The translations under genes and the position numbers were made by a program. From contig NZ_BAABGM010000024.1 of NCBI RefSeq assembly GCF_039541575.1, positions 102,129 to 166,128 of the forward strand: DNA of 64,000 bases. Direction: 5' to 3'. The notes under the pieces are model-generated. The model saw nothing but the letters and a program-made list of their open reading frames with translations. It ran no database searches and was not told the DNA's origin. How positions within the stretch are numbered: the stretch's first letter is position 1; each line of letters starts with the position of its first letter. The DNA comes from Fodinibacter luteus (GTDB lineage: Bacteria; Actinomycetota; Actinomycetes; Actinomycetales; Dermatophilaceae). Below, piece by piece: positions 1 through 8,218 of the stretch.

Positions 1-99
1 CTGCTCTCCCCCGGCGGCGGCGTCGGGCCGCTCGGGCACGGCATCCGGCCGGTCCCACGGACGCCAGTCGTCGCGCCCCGGCTCGTGCTCGCTCGTCAT
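1..99 (-). CDS. Start of a gene coupled to the anti-sigma gene (HtrA-like protease by position)
   Basis: Only the first 33 codons are in the window; the gene runs off the left edge. The ATG at 99-97 overlaps the TGA of the anti-sigma gene as ATGA, so the two are probably translationally coupled. The visible N-terminus is hydrophilic, rich in Asp, Glu and Pro, and begins MTSEHEPGRDDW. No domain can be seen. In mycobacteria and related actinobacteria the order is sigE, rseA, htrA, tatB, so an HtrA-type membrane serine protease with a disordered cytoplasmic N-terminus is the likeliest product. That is inference from gene order only; TatB would be an alternative if htrA has been lost here. Confidence 0.55.
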   Translation of the reverse strand, partial: MTSEHEPGRDDWRPWDRPDAVPERPDAAAGGEQ

Positions 100-656
100 G
101 GGGTCGATTGTGCCTGCTGGCCCAGCCGGGTGAGGACCACGGTCTGCGACAGCCCCACCGGTGAGACGGCCGGCGTCGTGGACGTCGTGCGCGAGGGGGC
201 GGCGGCGGGCGAGGCGACCGGGGTGGCCGTCGTGGCGAGGGCGGGCCGGGCCCCGCCGGGGGCGGGGACCACGGTGAGGCTCCACGCGGCCGCCGCCGAC
301 ACGCCGGCGGCCGCCGCTGCGACGACCGTGGCCCGCAGCGGGCTGCGGTGGCAGGCCGGGGCCGAGGGCGCGAGGAGGCGCAGCGGGTCCGGATGCCGGT
401 CGGCGGCCGGGCGGGCCGGCGCCTCGGCGGCCATCGAGCTGCCGAGGGCGAGCAGCGAGGAGCGCAGATCGCCCGGCATCGACGGGGACCCGGCGAGCGC
501 CGCACGCAGCCGCCGCTCCTCCTCGACCGCCTGGCAGCAGACCCGGCAGGCCACGAGGTGACGGTCCCAGGCCCACTGCCGGTCCAGCGGGAGGCGGCCG
601 GCGGCGTACTCCGTCAGCTCGTCACCGAGGCAGCGCACCCGCATGGCGTCGTTCAC
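96..656 (-). CDS. rseA: Zinc-associated anti-sigma factor (RseA-like)
   Basis: This 186-residue protein should bind the neighbouring ECF sigma factor and hold it inactive. Near residue 35 it has the HLVACRVC motif, the H-x3-C-x2-C signature of zinc anti-sigma (zf-HC2) domains. After the zinc domain comes a basic, Pro/Ala-rich linker, one hydrophobic stretch around residues 110-130 that may be a membrane segment, and a Thr/Pro/Ala-rich tail. The GTG start at 656 overlaps the sigma-factor TGA (GTGA), the usual sign of coupled synthesis of the pair. An internal ATG at 644 is a weaker alternative start. The potential membrane segment differs from soluble mycobacterial RseA and would suit release by proteolysis, but this is inference. 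Confidence 0.85.
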   Translation of the reverse strand: MNDAMRVRCLGDELTEYAAGRLPLDRQWAWDRHLVACRVCCQAVEEERRLRAALAGSPSMPGDLRSSLLALGSSMAAEAPARPAADRHPDPLRLLAPSAPACHRSPLRATVVAAAAAGVSAAAAWSLTVVPAPGGARPALATTATPVASPAAAPSRTTSTTPAVSPVGLSQTVVLTRLGQQAQSTP

Positions 657-1279
657 ACGGTCCCGGCCGCGGGGCGGCGCACGAGGCGGCCACGCTGGGG
701 CTTGGCGGGGGTCGTCGACGGCTGCGGGGCCCGGTGCGCGAGCGACTCGCGCAGCTGGGCGCGGCCGCGGTGGATGCGCGACCGCACGGTGCCGAGCTTG
801 ATGCCGAGGGTCGCCGCGACCTCCTCGTACGACAGGCCCTCGATGTCGCAGAGCACGACGGCGGCCCGGAAGTCGGGTGAGAGGGCGTCGAGGGCGCGCT
901 GGACGTCGTCGTCGAAGTGGGCGTCGTGGTAGGTCTGCTCCGGGCCCGGGCCCCGGCTCGGGAGCCGTGCGGCGGACTCGTCGGAGAGCGCGTCGAAGCG
1001 GATCCGCTGCTTGCGACGCATCTTGTCGAGGAAGACGTTCGTCGTGATCCGGTGCAGCCAGCCCTCGAAGGTGCCCGGCTGGTAGGTGTGCAGCGAGCGG
1101 AAGACCCGGACGAAGACGTCCTGGGTGAGGTCCTCGGCGTCGTGCACGTTGCCCGTGAGGCGGTACGCCAGCCGGTAGACCCGCGCGGAGTGCTGCTCGA
1201 CGACCTCCTCCCACGTCGGGGGCACCCAACCGGCAGCCGGCGGCGCCTCACCGGGCTGCGCGGCATACGTCGTCGTCAT
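653..1279 (-). CDS. sigE: ECF RNA polymerase sigma factor, SigE-like
   Basis: This 208-residue group IV sigma factor has region 2 (WEEVVEQHSARVYRLAYRLT, then NVHDAEDLTQDVFVRVF and the TFEGWLHRI stretch) and region 4 with its helix-turn-helix (LSYEEVAATLGIKLGTVRSRIHRGR). The start is set at ATG 1279, which has GAGGGA seven bases upstream. An in-frame ATG at 1315 lies only two bases from a good ECF -10 box (1322-1317), so it would be inside the promoter rather than the transcript. The overlapping anti-sigma gene and a divergent O-methyltransferase give the layout around mycobacterial SigE. The likely role is the cell-envelope stress response, with autoregulation through the upstream promoter. 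Confidence 0.9.
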   Translation of the reverse strand: MTTTYAAQPGEAPPAAGWVPPTWEEVVEQHSARVYRLAYRLTGNVHDAEDLTQDVFVRVFRSLHTYQPGTFEGWLHRITTNVFLDKMRRKQRIRFDALSDESAARLPSRGPGPEQTYHDAHFDDDVQRALDALSPDFRAAVVLCDIEGLSYEEVAATLGIKLGTVRSRIHRGRAQLRESLAHRAPQPSTTPAKPQRGRLVRRPAAGTV

Positions 1280-1316
1280 CGGTTCATCCCTCACCGGGTG
1301 GCTCGTGTCACCCATC

Positions 1317-1345
1317 GGTACGCGTCTGGGTCCTGAATTGTTCCC
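1317..1345 (-). promoter_or_regulatory. ECF-type (autoregulated) promoter of sigE
   Basis: On the minus strand GGGAAC (1345-1340) and CGTACC (1322-1317) are separated by 17 bases. GGAAC near -35 with a CGT-type -10 is the classic pattern of SigE-like ECF sigma factors. It stands just upstream of the sigma gene, so sigE probably activates itself. Transcription would begin near 1310, which supports the 1279 start codon. Confidence 0.65.
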
Positions 1346-1413
1346 GGTCTCCCTGAACGAACGCTGGGAACGTCACGGCGGGCCATCGGCGCGACCCGCC
1401 CGGCCCCGGGCCC

Positions 1414-1419
1414 TAGGGT
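1414..1419 (+). promoter_or_regulatory. -10 box of a leaderless O-methyltransferase transcript
   Basis: TAGGGT ends six bases before the ATG at 1426, and no Shine-Dalgarno sequence lies between them. This is the spacing expected if transcription starts at or next to the A of the start codon. The same layout recurs before many genes in this window. Confidence 0.55.
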
Positions 1420-1425
1420 TGGCGC

Positions 1426-2061
1426 ATGAGCACCCTCAAGCCGGCCAGCTGGACCTACGCCGAGGAGTTCGTGCCGGAGCCCGAGGTCGTCGAGGCGGCC
1501 CGGCGGCGCGGGCTCGAGCTCGGGGACGCCACCCCGGTGGGGACCGGCGCCGGGGCGGTGCTGCGCTTCGTCGCCGCCGCCGTGCAGGCCCGGCACGTCG
1601 TCGAGATCGGCACCGGGGCAGGCACGTCGGGTCTGTGGCTGCTCGCCGGCATGCCCGACGACGGTGTCCTCACGACGATCGACTCCTCGGCCGAGCACCA
1701 GCGCGCGGCGCGCGAGGCCTACTCGGCCGCCGGCTACGCGCACCAGCGCACCCGGGTCATCACCGGTGCCGCGGGCGACGTGCTGCCGCGGATGGCCGAC
1801 GGGGCCTACGACCTCGTGCTCGTCGACGCCGACAAGACCGGCTACCCGACGTACGTCGAGCACGCCGTGCGGCTGCTGCGCCCCGGCGGTGTGCTCGTCA
1901 TGGACAACATGCTCTGGCACGACCAGGTCGCCGACCCGGCAGCGCGCGACGCGACGACGAGCACGCTGCGCGACCTCGGCAAGACGCTGCGTGACGACGA
2001 GTCGCTCCTCACCGCCCTGCTGCCGGTCAGCGACGGGCTCCTCGTCGCGGTGCGGCGCTGA
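1426..2061 (+). CDS. SAM-dependent O-methyltransferase (Rv1220c-like)
   Basis: This 211-residue class I methyltransferase belongs to the catechol/caffeoyl-CoA O-methyltransferase-like family. VVEIGTGAGTSGLWL is the SAM-binding glycine loop (near residue 63), DSSAEHQRAAREAY follows the acidic residue that ends strand beta-2, LVLVDADKTGY carries the metal-binding Asp region, and the RPGGVLVMDNMLW strand completes the fold. The natural substrate is unknown. A related gene (Rv1220c) lies next to sigE in Mycobacterium tuberculosis, so the linkage is conserved. The gene is divergent from sigE and appears to be leaderless. Confidence 0.88.
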   Translation: MSTLKPASWTYAEEFVPEPEVVEAARRRGLELGDATPVGTGAGAVLRFVAAAVQARHVVEIGTGAGTSGLWLLAGMPDDGVLTTIDSSAEHQRAAREAYSAAGYAHQRTRVITGAAGDVLPRMADGAYDLVLVDADKTGYPTYVEHAVRLLRPGGVLVMDNMLWHDQVADPAARDATTSTLRDLGKTLRDDESLLTALLPVSDGLLVAVRR

Positions 2062-2064
2062 CCC

Positions 2065-2421
2065 TCAGCTGACGTCCGGGCCGGCGCCGCGCCGGAACCC
2101 GGCCGGCCCCTCGGCGATGGCGACGACCTCCCACTCCTCGACGCGCACGGGGGGCGAGCCGATGATCGCGCTGCCCGGCGCCTGGGCGGCACCCGGCTCG
2201 AAGCCCTCACGAAAGAGCGTGCGGTCCTGTTCGCTGTCGAAGACGTAGGTGCCCTCGAACCACTCCCCCGCGCGCATCCGCCACACCTTGAAGGCGAGCC
2301 CGTCGAGGAATATGAACCGCGCGATCGACGTCCCGACGACGTACTCGCGCAGCCGGTCCGCGGCATCGGCCGGAGCGTTCTCCAGCGACCAGCGCACCGT
2401 CAGCCCGTACCCGGCGTTCAT
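2065..2421 (-). CDS. YdhR-like ferredoxin-fold protein
   Basis: This 118-residue soluble protein resembles the YdhR family of putative monooxygenases with a dimeric alpha/beta-barrel fold. The part FLDGLAFKVW followed by GTYVFDSEQD matches the family pattern of a Gly-Leu/Phe-x-x-KVW strand followed by a Gly-x-Tyr-x-Phe strand. Its ATG at 2421 overlaps the TGA of pepA (ATGA), so it is translated with pepA. It ends three bases from the stop of the convergent methyltransferase. No substrate can be inferred. The family match rests on short motifs, so the function is tentative. Confidence 0.6.
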   Translation of the reverse strand: MNAGYGLTVRWSLENAPADAADRLREYVVGTSIARFIFLDGLAFKVWRMRAGEWFEGTYVFDSEQDRTLFREGFEPGAAQAPGSAIIGSPPVRVEEWEVVAIAEGPAGFRRGAGPDVS

Positions 2422-3950
2422 CCCATCTCCTCCAGCCACCGCAGCAGCAGTCGTGTCCCGAACCCGGTCGCCCCCTTGGCGGAGGTCCCGGCGTCGACGT
2501 CCGAACGTCCGGTGCCCGCGACGTCGAGGTGCGCCCAACGGCGCTCCCCCACGAACTCGCGGAGGAACAGGGCCGCGGTGGCGGCCCCTGCACCCACCCC
2601 GTCGGCGATGTGGGTGAGGTCGGCGACGTCGGAGTCGAGGGCTCGACGGTAGGTGTCGGCGAGGGGCATCGGCCACAGCGTCTCACCAGTCGTCGCGCCC
2701 GCGGCGACGAGGGCGTCCGAGAGGGCCGGGTCGGTGGCGAAGACGGGTGCGACCGCGCGGCCGAGGGCCACCCGGGCCGCTCCGGTCAGGGTCGCGACGT
2801 CGACGAGCCAGGCCGGGTCGAGGTGGGCATCCGCCCACGCGAGGGCGTCGGCCAGCACGATGCGACCCTCCGCATCGGTGTTGCGGATCTCCACCGTGCG
2901 CCCTCCGTAGTGGGTCACGACGTCGCCCGGTCGGTAGGAGGCCCCGCCGACGGCGTTCTCGGCGAGCGCGAGCAGCCCGGTGACGCGCACGGACACCTCG
3001 AGCTCGCGGCAGGCGCTGAGCACGGCGAGCACGACGGCGGCGCCTGACATGTCGGTCTTCATCCCGACCATGCCGTCGACCGGTTTGACCTGCAGGCCGC
3101 CGGTGTCGAACGTGATGCCCTTCCCGACGAGCACGACGCGAGGCGTCCGGTCCCCCGCCCCGGTGGGCACGTGGTCGAGTCGCACGAGGCGCGGGGGTGT
3201 CGCCGAGCCGCGGCCGACGGCGAGGAGCCCGCCGAAGCCGTCCCTGGCGAGCCGCCGCTCGTCCCAGACGTCGACGGCCAGGCCGGTGCGACGGGCCACG
3301 GTCCGGGCCTGCCGGGCCAGCCAGGCCGGGTTCTTCGTGTTCGACGGCGTCATCGCGAGGCCCCGGGCGAGCAGCTGCGCACGGGCTCGCGCGACCGCAC
3401 GGCGGACCGCGGCGGCGTCGGTCGTGCCCGTGACGACCGCCTCGCCCGCGGGGTGCGTGACGACAGTGGCCCCCTCGCTCGTCCAGCGCGGCGAACCCCA
3501 CGAGGCGAGCACGGCCGCCTCGACGTAGGCCGTGAGCGCCTCGGGTGTGGCCGACCCGCCGACCGCGTGGACGACACGGCGACGACCCCGGGTCGCGCGG
3601 CCCACCGCCGCCGCTGCCGTCCGCCACTGCCCCTCGGTGCCGTCGGCCACGCCGACGAGCACGACCCGGCGCACGGCGAACCGGCCCGGGGCCAGCGGGA
3701 CGGTCGTGAGGGCGCCGGCCGTCGTCCCCGGCTCGTGCGTGGCGAGGACCTCCTCGGCGTCGAGTCCGAGGGCGTCGAGGGTGGCGCGGGCTGCGGCGTC
3801 GCCGGGCCCGGCCGGGTCGCCGACGACGGCCACCACCGCGGCCCCGTCGGCGGCGTCACCGGCCTGCGGTGCGAAGAGCGCCGCGTCGAGGTCGGCGCAG
3901 ACGCTCCAGGCCGAGGTGCTGGGGGTGAGGATGACGTCGTCGCGCGGCAC
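2418..3950 (-). CDS. pepA: Leucyl aminopeptidase (M17 family)
   Basis: This roughly 510-residue cytosolic metallo-aminopeptidase removes N-terminal residues from peptides. The C-terminal catalytic half has the family hallmark NTDAEGRIVLADAL, preceded by VLVGKGITFDTGG (metal and substrate ligands), and GMKTDMSGAA. The start is placed at GTG 3950, which lies seven bases after a TAGGGT box and so looks leaderless. An in-frame GTG at 3998 would extend the protein by 16 residues but sits directly against the terminator hairpin of the upstream gene, leaving no room for a promoter. The gene is coupled to the YdhR-like gene downstream. Confidence 0.85.
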   Translation of the reverse strand: MPRDDVILTPSTSAWSVCADLDAALFAPQAGDAADGAAVVAVVGDPAGPGDAAARATLDALGLDAEEVLATHEPGTTAGALTTVPLAPGRFAVRRVVLVGVADGTEGQWRTAAAAVGRATRGRRRVVHAVGGSATPEALTAYVEAAVLASWGSPRWTSEGATVVTHPAGEAVVTGTTDAAAVRRAVARARAQLLARGLAMTPSNTKNPAWLARQARTVARRTGLAVDVWDERRLARDGFGGLLAVGRGSATPPRLVRLDHVPTGAGDRTPRVVLVGKGITFDTGGLQVKPVDGMVGMKTDMSGAAVVLAVLSACRELEVSVRVTGLLALAENAVGGASYRPGDVVTHYGGRTVEIRNTDAEGRIVLADALAWADAHLDPAWLVDVATLTGAARVALGRAVAPVFATDPALSDALVAAGATTGETLWPMPLADTYRRALDSDVADLTHIADGVGAGAATAALFLREFVGERRWAHLDVAGTGRSDVDAGTSAKGATGFGTRLLLRWLEEMG

Positions 3951-3957
3951 CCGCCCG

Positions 3958-3963
3958 ACCCTA
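3958..3963 (-). promoter_or_regulatory. -10 box of the pepA promoter
   Basis: TAGGGT on the minus strand is seven bases before GTG 3950. It lies between the upstream terminator (4000-4033) and the gene, so pepA and the YdhR-like gene probably form their own transcript. Confidence 0.5.
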
Positions 3964-3999
3964 CCGACCGCACCTCGCGCCTCGGCGCCCGGGAACACG

Positions 4000-4033
4000 A
4001 CGGGGCCCCCACCGGTGTCGGTGGGGGCCCCGT
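4000..4033 (-). terminator. Strong hairpin terminator after the DUF3117 gene
   Basis: Two perfect 15-base arms (4000-4014 and 4019-4033) enclose a four-base loop. The hairpin begins 21 bases after the stop of the DUF3117 gene. There is no clear T-tract, as is common in actinobacteria. Confidence 0.75.
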
Positions 4034-4053
4034 CGTGGAGGCTCAGGAGGAGG

Positions 4054-4227
4054 TCACTTCAGGCCTTCGCAGTTGTCGATCGCGGCGCCGAGAGCGCGCA
4101 CCTCGTCGGGAGTCATCTCGACGACGAGCCGGCCCCCGCCCTCGAGGGGCATGCGCAGCACGATGCCGCGGCCTTCCTTGGTGACCTCGAGCGGGCCGTC
4201 GCCCGTCCTCGGCTTCATTGCCGCCAT
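4054..4227 (-). CDS. DUF3117 small protein
   Basis: This 57-residue protein begins MAAMKPRTGDGPLEVTKEGR, continues with GIVLRMPLEGGGRLVVEMTP and ends in DNCEGLK. It matches the short, highly conserved DUF3117 family of actinobacteria in both length and sequence. Its function is unknown. The gene stands alone, with a good GGAAGGGA ribosome-binding site upstream of ATG 4227, its own promoter candidate and a strong terminator, which suggests steady, independent expression. Confidence 0.85.
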   Translation of the reverse strand: MAAMKPRTGDGPLEVTKEGRGIVLRMPLEGGGRLVVEMTPDEVRALGAAIDNCEGLK

Positions 4228-4307
4228 GGCTGAAATCCCTTCCTCGCCGCGGCTGCGGAGTGCGCGCCGCGTGGTGTCCGACGCCGGGGCGTCGGCAATG
4301 GTGGTCC

Positions 4308-4336
4308 ATTATCCCGTAGCCGTGCGACGGAACGAA
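4308..4336 (-). promoter_or_regulatory. Candidate promoter of the DUF3117 gene
   Basis: On the minus strand TTCGTT (4336-4331) and GATAAT (4313-4308) are 17 bases apart. GATAAT is close to the housekeeping -10 consensus. The predicted leader is about 75 bases long and carries a Shine-Dalgarno sequence. Confidence 0.45.
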
Positions 4337-4362
4337 ATCCACCCCCCGCCCCGGCGCGGCCC

Positions 4363-5661
4363 TCACGGGGGGAACGAGCCCCACGGGGTGTAGACGAGCA
4401 GCGCACACGTCCACCAGAGCAGCCCGGCGACGACGACGACGAGCACGACCGCGACCCGTCGCCTCCAGTGGGGGACGACGCCCTGTCCGTTCGCGGTGCG
4501 CATCGCCACCGACGTGACGAGCGCGGCGAGCGGGAAGTCGAGGAGGAGGAAGCGCCACATGCTCGTGATGGGGCGGACGACGGCGAAGAGGTAGAGCGGG
4601 TAGGCCAGGGCCCACGCCCGCGCCTCGATGCAGATCCACCGGCCGTGGCGCCCGAGCACGAGCGCGACGTAGGTCGCGACGAGGGCGACGAGCACGACGA
4701 CGCCGGCCGCACCCTTGCCGTGCCAGGCCCACTCGAGCCACAGGACGAACGGCCCCTCGCCCGGGCGCTGTCCCCACGCCGCCTGCACGTCGAAGAACGC
4801 CGTCGGCACCCCGGTGGCGAGTCCCGCGACGACCGGCCAGGCGATGCCGCTCACGGCGAGGCCGGCGAGCATGACGAAGGCGCTGAGCCGCTGCCCGTGG
4901 AGGGGGCGGATGCCGGCGGCCCGGTCCTCGCGCCACCGGACCGCGAGGTGGATGAGGGCGGCGGCGCCGAGCGCCGGGGCGACGCCCCGGGTGAAGCCGA
5001 GCGGCACCGAGACGAGCGCGACGAGGACGTAGTGGCGCCGCACGAGCAGGAGCAGCGCCCCGACGACGAGGACGGTGGCGAGGGCCTCGGTGTAGGGCTT
5101 GAGCATGACCGCGGTCGTCGGGTAGAAGCACCACAGGCACGCCGCGACGAGGGCGAGCCGCTCGCGCTGCGGCTGCCGGTCGGCGTGCACGCCGGAGCGC
5201 AGGAGCATCCAGATGAGCACCGCGGCCACCCCGCCGAGGACGACGTTGAGCAGCCCGCCGGCCGCCGTGAACGGCAGGCCGGTCACCATGACGGCCTTCA
5301 CGAGGTACGGGTAGAGCGGGTAGAAGGCCCACGCGCTGTAGGTCACGGCACCGCTGTCGGCGTCGACGGGCAGGGGCACGGGGTAGCCGTCGCGGACGAC
5401 CCGCTCGTACCAGACGCCGTCCCACAGCCCGAACATGTCACCGAGCCCCGGGGAGGCGTGCCCGACGCCCGCCGGGTTCTGGAACCACGTGGCGGCCACC
5501 CACAGGGCGACGAGCGAGACGACCCGCGAGACGAGGTAGACGACGACGATCGTGCGGAGCGGGTGCGCGAGCGCCCGGGCCCCGAGGGCGTGCCGGCCGG
5601 CGGACGTGAAGGGGCTCGGGCGCTCGGGCGCCGCGGGCGCCGAGGTGTCAGCGAGCGTCAT
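4363..5661 (-). CDS. PIG-V-like GT-C mannosyltransferase
   Basis: This 432-residue polytopic membrane protein has about eight to ten hydrophobic segments. The first external loop contains LWDGVWYERVVRDGYP and the next segment FYPLYPYLVKAV; this WD-x-x-WY ... YPLYP pattern is typical of PIG-V-like GT-C mannosyltransferases, which use polyprenyl-phosphate mannose on the outer face of the membrane. The acceptor is unknown; lipomannan-type glycolipids or protein O-mannosylation are possible. Its ATG at 5661 overlaps the end of the upstream DivIVA/GT-C gene by 14 bases, so both are made together as part of the envelope cluster. Confidence 0.75.
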   Translation of the reverse strand: MTLADTSAPAAPERPSPFTSAGRHALGARALAHPLRTIVVVYLVSRVVSLVALWVAATWFQNPAGVGHASPGLGDMFGLWDGVWYERVVRDGYPVPLPVDADSGAVTYSAWAFYPLYPYLVKAVMVTGLPFTAAGGLLNVVLGGVAAVLIWMLLRSGVHADRQPQRERLALVAACLWCFYPTTAVMLKPYTEALATVLVVGALLLLVRRHYVLVALVSVPLGFTRGVAPALGAAALIHLAVRWREDRAAGIRPLHGQRLSAFVMLAGLAVSGIAWPVVAGLATGVPTAFFDVQAAWGQRPGEGPFVLWLEWAWHGKGAAGVVVLVALVATYVALVLGRHGRWICIEARAWALAYPLYLFAVVRPITSMWRFLLLDFPLAALVTSVAMRTANGQGVVPHWRRRVAVVLVVVVAGLLWWTCALLVYTPWGSFPP

Positions 5662-7744
5662 CGGTCAGGCTCCGGACGTCCCAGACGTGCACCCCGCCGG
5701 TGCCCACCGGCGCCCCGAACACCCCCGTGAGCGACGCGAGCAGCGCGGGGGCCGCCGGGTGCGAGTCGGGGAGCACGATGGCGTCGACCCGACCCGCGTC
5801 GAGGTCGCGACCGAACTGCCGCCGCTGGGCCTCGTCCGCGGTGGCGACGGCCCCCGACTCGACGACCTCGGCCATCCACTGGGTCAGCGCGGTCGGGGTC
5901 GCGCCGTACTGGCCCCGTCGCTCTGCCGTCGTGCCGGGCCCGACGAAGTAGCCCGCGACGAGCGGGAAGCCCCACCTGGCCTGCGCCTGCCACTCGAGCG
6001 CCCGCGCGTCGCCGACCCAGGGCGCGGGTGCGGCGAGGACCGACCCCCCGTCGTCGACCCACTCGCGCCACGACCCGTCGCTGAAGAACGTCGGCACCGC
6101 CGCGCGCGGCTCGACGACGAGGGGCGTGGGGACGACCGGCAGGAGCACGAGGGCGGCGGCCAGGGCGGCGACGCCGAGACCCGCCGCCTCGTGCGCGGCA
6201 TACTGGCCGGCGGCGCGGCGCACCTCCTCGAGCCCGAGCGCGAGGAGCGCACCGAGTGCGGGCACCGCGACGAGGGCCAGGCGCGTCGGGAGGACGTTCT
6301 CGACGACCGGCAGCTGCTCGAGCAGGGCCCACGGACCCGGTATGCCGGTGGCGCGGCCGTGCAGCACGACCTCCTCCCCGAGGGACAGCCACAGCGAGAC
6401 GACGACGACGACGCCGAGGGCGCGGACGAGGGGTCGCCGCCAGAGGACGACGACGACGGACAGGGCGGCGACGAGGAGCGGGACGCCGAAGAAGGAGTTC
6501 TCCTCGGTGCGGTTCATCGACAGGGCCGCGGCCTGCCACGGGTCGGCTCCGAGGCTGCGGGTCGCCCGCCCCCAGAGCTGGGCGAGGTCGTTGCCCGCCG
6601 GCGGGTGCCAGAGCGCGGTGTAGCTCTGCGGCCCGGCGAACTGCCACCACAGGGGGACGGCCACGACGGCCAGGCAGACGCCGGCCCCCGTGGCCACGCC
6701 GCGGGCGAGCGCCCGCGGGTCTCCCAGGCCATGGGCGAGCAGCACCGCACCCCCGAGGCCCACCCCGATGGCCGTGAGGAGGAGCACCTCCTCGCCGATG
6801 AACACCTGCCAGGCGGCGAGCAGGCCGAGGGCGACACCGTCGCGCACCGGGCGGCGGCCCTCGGCGATCCGCACGACCCGGTCGACCATCACGGGCACGA
6901 GCGCCTGCGCGACGAAGTTGGGGTGCCCGTTCGCGTGCGCGACCATCCCGGGGGCGAAGCCGGCGAGACCGGCGCCGAGGGCGGCGAGCAGCGGGTGCAC
7001 GGCCAGGCGTCGGCGGAACAGCCAGAACCAGGCCGACGCCGTGAGGGCGAGGCCGAGCAGCTCGACGACGAGGAAGGTCGCCGAGGGGCCCGCCATCAGG
7101 GTGAGCGGGGCGAGCGGCACCCCGAGACCGAGCATCGAGGCGTTCGCCATGAGGTTGACGCCGGCCGGGAAGTTCTGGAGGTCGCTGAAGAGCGGGTTGG
7201 CGAGGGTCACGAGGTTGTGCGCGGTCGCCCCGAAGTACCACTCGAAGGCCTGCTGGTCCTGGACCCCCTGGGAGAGGTAGCCGGTGCGCAGGTCAGCGAT
7301 GAGCCCGGAGAGCAGCCAGGTGGCGAGGAGGAGGTAGGTGGCCGGTGCGAGGAGGTCGGACCGGCGCAGCGGCACGGGTCGTCCGGCAGCCCGAACCTCC
7401 TCGTGGAGGGCTGCCGGACCCGGTCGGGGGGGCGGTGGCTCCTCCGCGGGGGGTGGGCCGACCGGGGCGGCCCCTGCAGCGGGGGCGCCCCGGGGGTCGC
7501 CGCGCCGCCGGGCGATGTCGCGGTCGTGCTCGGCGAGCCGGGCCTCGAGGACGTCGACGACCGTGTCGACCTGGTCCATCCGGTAGCCGCGGAGCTGGCT
7601 CGCGAACCCGTCGCCGGGACGCGGCACGCCCCCGGGCTCCGGGTCCTCCCAGAAGCCCCCGACCGGGCGGGGCCGGGCGAGCAGCCACGCCACGGCGACG
7701 AGCACGCCCCCGGCCAGCACCGCGAGCGCCACGGCCCAGGTCAC
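5648..7744 (-). CDS. DivIVA-type domain fused to a polytopic GT-C-like membrane protein
   Basis: This protein has 698 residues. Residues 1-23 form a membrane segment. A short DivIVA-type motif (FASQLRGYRMDQVDTVVDVL, about residues 47-66) and a short charged helix follow. A Pro-rich linker leads from about residue 125 into about a dozen membrane helices. The first external loop has QDQQAFEWYFGATAHN and NPLFSDLQNFPAGVNLMANA, as in actinobacterial GT-C-like glycosyltransferases of unassigned specificity. A soluble C-terminal domain closes the protein. The GTG at 7744 overlaps the SRPBCC stop as GTGA. The DivIVA part could place the enzyme at curved or polar membrane. The fusion is seen directly; the localisation idea is inference. 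Confidence 0.75.
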   Translation of the reverse strand: MTWAVALAVLAGGVLVAVAWLLARPRPVGGFWEDPEPGGVPRPGDGFASQLRGYRMDQVDTVVDVLEARLAEHDRDIARRRGDPRGAPAAGAAPVGPPPAEEPPPPRPGPAALHEEVRAAGRPVPLRRSDLLAPATYLLLATWLLSGLIADLRTGYLSQGVQDQQAFEWYFGATAHNLVTLANPLFSDLQNFPAGVNLMANASMLGLGVPLAPLTLMAGPSATFLVVELLGLALTASAWFWLFRRRLAVHPLLAALGAGLAGFAPGMVAHANGHPNFVAQALVPVMVDRVVRIAEGRRPVRDGVALGLLAAWQVFIGEEVLLLTAIGVGLGGAVLLAHGLGDPRALARGVATGAGVCLAVVAVPLWWQFAGPQSYTALWHPPAGNDLAQLWGRATRSLGADPWQAAALSMNRTEENSFFGVPLLVAALSVVVVLWRRPLVRALGVVVVVSLWLSLGEEVVLHGRATGIPGPWALLEQLPVVENVLPTRLALVAVPALGALLALGLEEVRRAAGQYAAHEAAGLGVAALAAALVLLPVVPTPLVVEPRAAVPTFFSDGSWREWVDDGGSVLAAPAPWVGDARALEWQAQARWGFPLVAGYFVGPGTTAERRGQYGATPTALTQWMAEVVESGAVATADEAQRRQFGRDLDAGRVDAIVLPDSHPAAPALLASLTGVFGAPVGTGGVHVWDVRSLTDDAR

Positions 7745-8214
7745 GGCGCCGCCCCGTCGGGCGCCGGGGCAGGGCCCCGGGCGGCCGCAGCCGCGCGGGC
7801 GAGCAGTCCGTCGACGAGCCCGGTGAACAGGATGACCCCGAGCCGGTCGCCGACCGGGCGGGTGAGGCGGCGCAGGCCGGGGAGCCACAGCTCCTCGGTC
7901 CACGTGACGCGGGACCCCCCGCTCGCGTCGGCGTCGGCGTCGAGGGTGATGTCGGCCCAGCCGCGCAGCAGGCGGCCGGTCTTGACGAGCCGCAGCCGGT
8001 GGCCCGGCTCGAGCGCGGTGACGAGCATGCGGTCGGCCACGGCGAGCGGCCCGAGCCGGGTCCACGCCACGACCTCGCTGCCGAGGACGAGGCCGGCCGC
8101 GGGGACCTCGACGTCGGTGAGCGGGACGTGCCGCGTGTGCTCGGCGAGGTCGCTCAGCGCCGCCCAGACGACGTCCGGCGCGAGGGCGGTGCGTCGGCTC
8201 ACGGTGAAGGCCAT
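7741..8214 (-). CDS. SRPBCC (START-like) protein
   Basis: This 157-residue protein has the SRPBCC/polyketide-cyclase-like pattern: TVSRRTALAPDVVWAALSDL at the N-terminus, strands such as LGSEVVAWTRLG and SRVTWTEELWLPG, and a long C-terminal helix. These folds bind hydrophobic ligands in a central cavity. The ATG at 8214 starts four bases after the DivIVA-domain gene ends, and the stop overlaps the next gene, so it is in the middle of an envelope operon. A lipid or polyprenyl ligand would fit the context but is inference. Confidence 0.7.
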   Translation of the reverse strand: MAFTVSRRTALAPDVVWAALSDLAEHTRHVPLTDVEVPAAGLVLGSEVVAWTRLGPLAVADRMLVTALEPGHRLRLVKTGRLLRGWADITLDADADASGGSRVTWTEELWLPGLRRLTRPVGDRLGVILFTGLVDGLLARAAAAARGPAPAPDGAAP

Positions 8215-8218
8215 GGCG

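Noticed and set aside
1280..1315. Upstream ATG 1315 as start of sigE
   Set aside because: It lies two bases after the ECF -10 box, so it cannot be in the transcript; ATG 1279 has a proper ribosome site.
3951..3998. GTG 3998 as start of pepA
   Set aside because: It touches the terminator hairpin of the preceding gene and leaves no promoter; GTG 3950 follows a -10 box at the usual distance.
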